Part shown: positions 55,244 through 60,473 of the stretch, one piece after another
Numbering within the stretch: position 1 is the first letter of the stretch
Layout: every line of letters starts with the position of its first letter
Source of the DNA: Hydrogenophaga sp.
GTDB lineage: Bacteria; Pseudomonadota; Gammaproteobacteria; Burkholderiales; Burkholderiaceae_C
Direction of reading: 5' to 3'
Length of the DNA stretch: 60,473 nt
Assembly: GCF_030656115.1 (NCBI RefSeq)
Contig: NZ_JAUSOO010000020.1
Location: 1-60,473, forward strand
The notes under the pieces: generated by a model
Databases searched by the model: none
Told to the model about the DNA's origin: nothing
Seen by the model: the letters and a program-made list of their open reading frames with translations, nothing else
Translations under genes and position numbers: made by a program

Positions 55244-55980
55244 GCCCCCGCACACGCGCCAGCGCCGCCATCGAAGACACGGGCCCCGCCTCTGAAAACG
55301 CCATCTACGACCGCATGGTCTCGGCCATCCTCGACCACCAACTGCCCCCCGGCACCAAGCTCGTCGAAGACCGGCTGGCCAGCGCGTTTGGCGTCTCGCG
55401 CACCCGCATCCGCCCGGTGCTGGTGCGCCTGGCCAACGAACAGGTGGTCACCCTCACCCCCAACCGCGGCGCGGCCATTGCCCAACCGACCGAGCAGGAG
55501 GCCCGCGAGGTGTTCGAGGTGCGCCGCATGATCGAGTCGCGGCTGGTGGAGCGTTTTGTGGCCTGCGCAGTCGCCAGCGACATCGCGCTGCTGACGCAAT
55601 GCATCCAGGACGAGGAAGCCGCACGCAGCGCCGGCGAAATGCGCCGCGCCATTCGGCTCTCGGGCGACTTTCATCTGCACATCGCCGACCGCTCCGGGCA
55701 CCAGACCATGGGGCGCATCCTGCGCGAGTTGGTGTCGCGCACCTCGCTCATCCTCATGACCTACAGCACCAGCCACAGCCAAACACGGCGCGACGCCACC
55801 GCCTGCGGCTGCCAGGAACACCGCGCCCTGCTGGCAGCCATTCGTCTGCGCGACGCCACCGAGGCCGCGCGCCTGATGCGCGAGCACCTCGACCGGCTCG
55901 AAGCCCAACTCGACTTCACGCCATCCAACGACCAGACCCCCGACCTGGAAAGCCTGTTTGCGCCTGTCGGGGCCTTCTGA
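55240..55980 (+). CDS. GntR-family regulator, FCD type
   Basis: The 246-residue product has a winged helix-turn-helix (LVEDRLASAFGVSRTRIRPVLVRLANEQ, about 45-72) and a C-terminal all-helical FCD domain with likely metal/ligand residues in GDFHLHIADRSGHQTM and QEHRALLAAIRLRDA. FCD regulators bind organic acids or amino-acid-like effectors and usually repress their own operon. The best target is the inverted repeat at 50862-50898. Coupled to the permease gene by ATGA. Confidence 0.9.
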   Translation: MSPRTRASAAIEDTGPASENAIYDRMVSAILDHQLPPGTKLVEDRLASAFGVSRTRIRPVLVRLANEQVVTLTPNRGAAIAQPTEQEAREVFEVRRMIESRLVERFVACAVASDIALLTQCIQDEEAARSAGEMRRAIRLSGDFHLHIADRSGHQTMGRILRELVSRTSLILMTYSTSHSQTRRDATACGCQEHRALLAAIRLRDATEAARLMREHLDRLEAQLDFTPSNDQTPDLESLFAPVGAF

Positions 55981-56006
55981 ACGCCGGTCCACCGCCGCCA
56001 CACCCC

Positions 56007-56759
56007 ATGCGCCAGCTGCTCGTCATCAACCCCAACACCTCCGGGCACGTGTCCGACCTGCTGCAACAGCATGTGCAACAGGCAGCGGGCACGCATGTGC
56101 AGGTGCGCACCGTCACAGCGCGCTTCGGCTCACCCTACATCGCCGACGAAGCCAGCTACGCGGTGGCCGCCCACGCCACGCTCGACGCCTGGGCCGCCAC
56201 GCTGGCCAGCACGGCCAGACCACCCGATGCGGTGCTGATCGGCTGCTTTGGCGACCCCGGTCTGCTGGCGCTGCGCGAAAGCAGCCCGGTGCCGGTCACC
56301 GGTCTGGCCGAAGCCGCCTTCATTGAAGCCGCGCGCCACGGCCGCTACGCCATCGTCACCGGTGGCGTGCGCTGGGGCCCCATGCTGCAACGCCTGGCGC
56401 AGGCACTGGGCCAGGCCCAACAGCTCGCGGGTATCCACACCGTGGTGCCCACCGGCGCCCAGCTGGCGGCCAACCCCGCCGCCGCCCGGCAGCTGCTGGC
56501 CCAAGCCTGCCGCGATGCCTCGCGCCAGCTCGGTGTGCAAGCCGTGATTCTGGGTGGTGCCGGCCTGGCCGGCATGGCCGCTGGCGTGCAGGCCGACGTG
56601 CCCATTCCCGTCATCGACAGCGTGATCGCTGGCGCCCACTGGGCCCTGCGCACCGCACCGCTGCCACCGCAACGCGCTCAACCCGGGTTTGATGTGGCCT
56701 GGCAAGGCCTTTCCCCCGAGATGCACGCGCTGGGCCTGGCGGCAAGCCCAGCACCGTAA
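56007..56759 (+). CDS. Asp/Glu/hydantoin racemase-family protein lacking the second cysteine
   Basis: A 250-residue protein with LLVINPNTSGHVSDLLQ, typical of hydantoin and allantoin racemases, and the first catalytic cysteine in LIGCFGDPG (Cys80). The second catalytic position, normally Cys in LGCAG near residue 184, is Gly here (ILGGAGLAGM; codon GGT). A standard two-base racemase mechanism is therefore unlikely; a lyase, isomerase or altered activity is possible. It is the last gene of the transporter operon, 26 nt after the GntR gene, so the transported solute may be its substrate. Confidence 0.85.
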   Translation: MRQLLVINPNTSGHVSDLLQQHVQQAAGTHVQVRTVTARFGSPYIADEASYAVAAHATLDAWAATLASTARPPDAVLIGCFGDPGLLALRESSPVPVTGLAEAAFIEAARHGRYAIVTGGVRWGPMLQRLAQALGQAQQLAGIHTVVPTGAQLAANPAAARQLLAQACRDASRQLGVQAVILGGAGLAGMAAGVQADVPIPVIDSVIAGAHWALRTAPLPPQRAQPGFDVAWQGLSPEMHALGLAASPAP

Positions 56760-56816
56760 ACCACAGCGCACAGCCAGCCGCACCGGTGAGGACAAGCCAC
56801 CGGGCGCCGCTTGTCG

Positions 56817-56822
56817 CAAAAT
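56817..56822 (+). promoter_or_regulatory. Predicted -10 hexamer, leaderless start of the Nudix/MBL gene
   Basis: CAAAAT (4/6) ends 6 nt before the ATG at 56829. No Shine-Dalgarno sequence. Confidence 0.35.
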
Positions 56823-56828
56823 CGGTGC

Positions 56829-58529
56829 ATGGTCAGACCCACCCAACTCCTTCACACCCCCCGCTCGCCCGCTGCGCTGCGGCCCGCCGCCACCGTGCTG
56901 TTGCTGCGCGACAGCCCCCAAGGCATTGAAGTGCTCATGACACGCCGCTCCATGGCAGCGAGTTTTGCACCCGGTGCCTACGTGTTCCCCGGCGGCGGCA
57001 TTGATGCCGCCGACGCGCAGGCCCACAGCCAGTCCACCCGGCGCGCCACGCAAAGCGATGTGCACCTGACGCAAGCCATCGCCGCCATCCGCGAAAGCTT
57101 TGAAGAGCTGGGCATTCTGCTGGCCCGCCGCGCCGACGGTTCGCACCTGGGCACGGCCGACATCGCCGCGCTCGACCGCCAGGCACCGTTCGCCGCCCAA
57201 TGCGCCGAACACGGCCTGGTGCTGGACGGTGCCGAGGTGTTTGTGCTGGCCCACTGGATCACCGACCGCGACCTGCCGCGCCGTTTCGACGTGCCGTTTC
57301 TGGTGGCGCGCATGCCCGAAGGGCAAGAGCCCGTGGCCGACGAATCCGAACAGTTCGAACCCGTGTGGGTGCGCCCGGCCGACGCGCTGGCGCGCCACGC
57401 AGCGGGCGGTTTTTTCATCATCTTCCCCACCATCCGCACGCTGGAGCGGTTGCAGACCTACCCGACGGTGCAAGCCCTGCTCGACGCCTGCGCTGTGAAC
57501 GACGAACCCCTGTTCACCAGCTGCCCACGCGCCGGGCTGCTCGGCGGCAGCGAGTCGCGCCACATGGAACACGAAGCGCCGTTTGGCGAACTGGCCCTGG
57601 TCAGCCCCGACGGCCAGATCGTGCACCCGCTGGACTGGCAGACCGAGCGCCCGGTGGCGCTGTTGAAAAACGTGCAGCGCCTGACCGCGCCCAACCCTGG
57701 CTTCATGACCGGCCCCGGCACCAACAGCTACCTGGTGGGCGACCCAGCCACCGGCCACGTCGCCATCGACCCCGGCCCAGACGAGCCCGAGCACCTGGAG
57801 CGCCTGTGGCGCGCGGCGGGTGGCCACATTCACGCCATCGTCTGCACCCATTCGCACCCCGACCACTCGCCCGGTGCCGCGCGCCTGCAAGCGCTGTGCA
57901 CCACCGCCGGCCGCGAAAAACCGCCCATTCTGGGCCTGCCCAGCGCCACCACGGCACGCGAAAACAGCCGCTTCACGCCCGACCGCGCGCTGGCCGATGG
58001 CGAGCGCCTGGTGCTGCAAAACCCGGACGGCACCACCCACACCCTGCTGGTCGTGCACACCCCCGGCCACGCGGCCAACCACCTGTGTCTGGTGCTGGAA
58101 GAAGACGGTCTGCTGTTCAGCGGCGACCACATCCTGAACGGCAGCACCACCGTGATCGACCCACCCGATGGCAACATGGGCGCCTACCTCGACTCGCTGG
58201 ACCGGCTGGCGGACTTGTGCGAGGAGCACGGCATCCAATTCATCTTGCCCGCGCACGGCTATGTGCTGGGCGACCTGTGCCGCAGCCCGGACAACCCCTC
58301 CGCCCCAGCCGAAGGTGGAGCGCAAGCCGCCATCGCCCACCTGAAGGCACACCGCCTGGTGCGCGAAGCCAAAGTGGGCCGCGCCATGACCGCCCTGCCC
58401 CACGGCACGCACGACGACTGGGTGAAACTGGCCTACGACGATGTGCCCGAGCGGCTGTGGCCGGTGGCCAAGCGCTCGCTGCTGGCGCATGTGGAGCGGC
58501 TGCAAAGCCTGGGCGGCTTCAACCTCTGA
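56829..58529 (+). CDS. Nudix hydrolase fused to metallo-beta-lactamase-fold hydrolase
   Basis: A 566-residue two-domain protein. The N-terminal half (about 15-240) is Nudix-like, with GAYVFPGGGID and a Nudix helix AIAAIRESFEELGIL. An inserted segment of about 25 residues separates the glycine from the REx2EE part. The C-terminal half (about 280-550) is a metallo-beta-lactamase fold with GTNSYLVG, the zinc motif HSHPDH, HTPGHAANHLCL, FSGDHIL and a final His in LPAHG, close to the LACTB2/GloB group. Substrates are unknown; a hydrolase acting on CoA- or nucleotide-linked compounds is an inference. Confidence 0.88.
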   Translation: MVRPTQLLHTPRSPAALRPAATVLLLRDSPQGIEVLMTRRSMAASFAPGAYVFPGGGIDAADAQAHSQSTRRATQSDVHLTQAIAAIRESFEELGILLARRADGSHLGTADIAALDRQAPFAAQCAEHGLVLDGAEVFVLAHWITDRDLPRRFDVPFLVARMPEGQEPVADESEQFEPVWVRPADALARHAAGGFFIIFPTIRTLERLQTYPTVQALLDACAVNDEPLFTSCPRAGLLGGSESRHMEHEAPFGELALVSPDGQIVHPLDWQTERPVALLKNVQRLTAPNPGFMTGPGTNSYLVGDPATGHVAIDPGPDEPEHLERLWRAAGGHIHAIVCTHSHPDHSPGAARLQALCTTAGREKPPILGLPSATTARENSRFTPDRALADGERLVLQNPDGTTHTLLVVHTPGHAANHLCLVLEEDGLLFSGDHILNGSTTVIDPPDGNMGAYLDSLDRLADLCEEHGIQFILPAHGYVLGDLCRSPDNPSAPAEGGAQAAIAHLKAHRLVREAKVGRAMTALPHGTHDDWVKLAYDDVPERLWPVAKRSLLAHVERLQSLGGFNL

Positions 58530-58551
58530 ACGGGGCCGTGCGGCGAACGGA

Positions 58552-59259
58552 TCAGCCCGGGGCTGGAAACAACAGATCGGTCTGTTGCTTCACCCGTTGG
58601 TGGCAACCGCACGAACGCCGATCCAGCAACCGCCGATCGAGCAGGGTGATGCCGCCACCGTGCTGCGCCAACGCACCTTCGGCCACCCACTGCGCAGTGG
58701 CCCGGGTCACCGCCTCTGGCTCGGCACCCAACCAGGTGGCCAGTCTGGCGGGCTCCATGCGCAACTCGCCGCCCGGCACGCGGTCGAAAGCGTCTTGCAA
58801 CCACCGGCCCAAACGCTGGTGCAGCGGATGCTGAAGTTGGCACAGCGCGGTCTGGGCTATCTGTGCATTCAAGGCCTGCAAATAGCGCAGCACCACCCGC
58901 AGCTGCCCCGCGTCCAGCGCGTGGCCGGGGTTCAGCGCCTCGGTGGCCACGCGCCATGCGTTGCCGGGATGCAACACTTCAGCGCAAAGGTGTTCGGCGG
59001 GTGCACCCAGCAACATCGACACGCCCACCACACCATCGTGGCCCACCAGCGCCGACGGCACCGGTGCACCCAACCCGTTCGCGTGCATCAGACCCACCAG
59101 GGCATCTTCGGGAAAGTACACGAATTCGATCGGGGTGTTGGGCGCCAACAGCGTATGCCCCGGCCGCAGCGCAACCCGCTCCAGCCGCGACGCCCAACCC
59201 CGTTGATCCATATGGGCCAGCGCAGCAAGAACCCGGTTGGTCGGATGTTCGACAGGCAC
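58552..59259 (-). CDS. Crp/Fnr-family-like transcriptional regulator
   Basis: A 235-residue protein with a cyclic-nucleotide-binding-like beta barrel (LRPGHTLLAPNTPIEFVYFPEDALVGLM) and a C-terminal winged-helix-like part (ARLATWLGAEPEAVTRATAQWVAEGAL). The usual cNMP-binding Arg-Ser pocket is not seen, so it probably does not bind cAMP. GTG 59259 with GGGAG upstream is chosen since the homologous barrel starts there; the frame is open much further without similarity. It diverges from a second regulator of the same type. Confidence 0.75.
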   Translation of the reverse strand: MPVEHPTNRVLAALAHMDQRGWASRLERVALRPGHTLLAPNTPIEFVYFPEDALVGLMHANGLGAPVPSALVGHDGVVGVSMLLGAPAEHLCAEVLHPGNAWRVATEALNPGHALDAGQLRVVLRYLQALNAQIAQTALCQLQHPLHQRLGRWLQDAFDRVPGGELRMEPARLATWLGAEPEAVTRATAQWVAEGALAQHGGGITLLDRRLLDRRSCGCHQRVKQQTDLLFPAPG

Positions 59260-59562
59260 GTTCGTTGCTCCCGCCCGGGGGCGATCAAAAGGATTCGGGG
59301 ATGCCGAGGCAGCGGCGTCGGCGGCAGGCCAGTGTAGGCGCAAAGCGCCCAGACACTGTTCGATACCGTACACACGCAAGCCGTCCGCCGGGAACATGCC
59401 CGTATTGAGGCGAATCCCCGGCGGCCAAACACGCAGGCAAACAACGCAACCAGCAGGCGCAAGACACGTACACTGCAGCGCTGCGGGCGCCTGTCCGCTA
59501 CGAAGACAGGGCACGGCGGCTGTCGTCGACGTGCGGTCTCTCAACCATGAACGGGCGCTGGT
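59260..59562. other. Divergent control region between two Crp-like genes
   Basis: About 300 nt with no gene. It must hold both promoters. I found no Fnr- or Crp-type palindrome and no clear -10/-35 pair. Confidence 0.4.
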
Positions 59563-60261
59563 TTGAATTTGTTGCACAACGGTCTGGTGGCACAACTGCC
59601 GCCCGCCGATCAGGTCCTGCTCCTGCGCCAATGTGCGCCCGTGGAACTCAGGGCAGGCGACATCCTTTCGGCGCCTGGGGCTGCCAGCGGCCACGTCTAC
59701 TTCCTTCTGGGCGGCGCCAGCGTGGCACTGGTGGTGCGCAACGGCAGCGGCAGCGGGCTGGCGGTCGGACTCGCGGGCCAGGAAGGCGCGGTGGGTCTGC
59801 AATTTGCGCTGGGGCTGGGCGCAGGCCATTTCACGCTGCTGGTGCAAAGCAGCGGCAAGGCCTTCCGCGCCGACGGTGCGGTGCTGCAGCGCCTGTCCGA
59901 CCGGCGCCTGGGCATGGTGCGGGTGTTCGCGGCTTACCTCTGGGTGTTTTCACAAGAAGTGGCCGAGCTGGCGGCTGCGGCCCAAGCGCAGGATATCCAG
60001 GCCCGGCTGGCCCGCTGGATCGTGCTCAGCCAAGCGCGAACACAACAGACCGAACTGCACCTCACACACGCCCACCTGGCCGACATGCTGGGTGTGCGCC
60101 GGGCGGGCGTCACGCTGGCGGCCAACAACCTGAAAGGCATGGGCTTGGTGGACTACCGCCGTGGGTGCATCCAGATTCTGAACCTCGCGGGCCTGGCCAC
60201 GGCGGCACAAGCCCGGCAGAGCGCCCCAGGCGCCCTGCCCGAAGCGGATGGTGATGAATAA
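59563..60261 (+). CDS. Crp/Fnr-family-like transcriptional regulator
   Basis: A 232-residue protein: beta-barrel sensor (VELRAGDILSAPGAASGHVYFLLGGASVAL, about 28-57), a long dimer helix and a winged helix-turn-helix (HAHLADMLGVRRAGVTLAANNLKGMGLVDYRRG). The recognition helix context LGVRRAGVT is typical of the group. The start is uncertain: TTG 59563 keeps the barrel intact, and the ATG at 59547 is out of frame. No cysteines for an iron-sulfur cluster are seen, so it is not Fnr itself. Confidence 0.72.
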   Translation: MNLLHNGLVAQLPPADQVLLLRQCAPVELRAGDILSAPGAASGHVYFLLGGASVALVVRNGSGSGLAVGLAGQEGAVGLQFALGLGAGHFTLLVQSSGKAFRADGAVLQRLSDRRLGMVRVFAAYLWVFSQEVAELAAAAQAQDIQARLARWIVLSQARTQQTELHLTHAHLADMLGVRRAGVTLAANNLKGMGLVDYRRGCIQILNLAGLATAAQARQSAPGALPEADGDE

Positions 60262-60263
60262 GT

Positions 60264-60473
60264 GTGAAGCGCGCCGTTACGCCGGATTCTGTGCACCCGT
60301 GGCCTTCTTGCGAAAACCCCGGGCGTGACCGCCATTCCTCTGGGCCGCTGGTCACCCAAGCGGCTCGGTGCTACCTACCCGCCAACTCCGCGGAACCACG
60401 TCAACGTTGGCCTATTTGGTATTGCTGCGCGTAGAGATTGCCCGTTTCACCCGAACTGAATCGGCTCGTCTCT
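60264..60473 (-). ncRNA. rnpB: RNase P RNA, 3' part
   Basis: Read on the minus strand, the segment carries the conserved 3' half of bacterial type A RNase P RNA: AGCAATACCAAATAGG, GGGTAGGTAGC...GAGCC, CAGAGGAATGGCGGTCACG and the end CACAGAATCCGGCGTAACGG. The catalytic RNA removes tRNA 5' leaders. The gene's 5' part lies beyond the window. The 3' end is placed near 60264 by comparison with known RNAs and is convergent with the Crp-like gene. Confidence 0.93.

Noticed and set aside
56130..58505. Open minus-strand frame of 791 codons antisense to the racemase-like and Nudix/MBL genes
   Set aside because: Composition typical of an antisense shadow, no recognisable domain, and no upstream signals.

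Overview
The window is GC-rich chromosomal DNA of a betaproteobacterium of the order Burkholderiales, most probably Comamonadaceae. The grounds are the gene orders accB-accC-prmA, mraZ to ftsZ to lpxC and dapF-DUF484-xerC, a meso-diaminopimelate-type MurE, a DksA with the one-cysteine finger usual in this group, and an Ala/Lys/Pro-rich histone H1-like protein. I see no prophage, insertion sequence, CRISPR array or tRNA; almost everything is core genome.

Layout. 1-489 is the 3' end of the H1-like gene. 828-7225 (minus) holds a PfkB-type kinase, a zinc-ribbon membrane protein, prmA, accC, accB, a TlpA-like thioredoxin and an unknown protein. mpl (plus) follows. 8790-13331 (minus) carries an unknown gene, aroG behind a Phe/Tyr/Trp leader-peptide attenuator, tldD and rodA. 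13426-20048 (plus) carries yqiA, an RNase II-family gene, a TonB-like gene, mtgA, an acyltransferase, a CdsA-like gene and ruvC. 20070-39216 (minus) is a complete division and cell-wall cluster: mraZ, rsmH, ftsL, ftsI, murE, murF, mraY, murD, ftsW, murG, murC, ddlB, ftsQ, ftsA, ftsZ, lpxC and a 58-residue membrane protein. 39700-50736 (minus) holds dapF, DUF484, xerC, a DsrE-like protein, an rlmI-like methyltransferase, a COG0523 GTPase, dksA, a STAS-domain protein, hslV and hslU. 50930-56759 (plus) is a PotABCD-type ABC transporter with a GntR regulator and an Asp/Glu-racemase-family enzyme. A Nudix/metallo-beta-lactamase fusion, two divergent Crp-like regulators and the 3' part of RNase P RNA end the window.

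Most of the window serves envelope growth: precursor synthesis (murC-F, ddlB, mraY, murG, dapF), recycling (mpl), polymerisation (rodA, ftsW, ftsI, mtgA), division (ftsL, Q, A, Z), lipid A (lpxC) and fatty acids (accBC).

The most unusual observations concern gene expression. (1) Five gaps between co-directional genes (rsmH/ftsL, ftsL/ftsI, ftsW/murG, DUF484/xerC, mtgA/plsC) each hold a mini-ORF of 16-31 codons. Its start codon overlaps the upstream stop and its stop overlaps the downstream start, so translation could run without a break. (2) aroG has a textbook aromatic leader peptide, antiterminator and terminator. (3) Thirteen starts have a -10-like hexamer only 6-8 nt upstream and mostly no Shine-Dalgarno sequence, which predicts leaderless mRNAs. 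(4) mraZ has four AAGTG boxes at exact 10-bp spacing. (5) A two-hairpin REP-like element occurs after ftsZ and inside the ABC operon.
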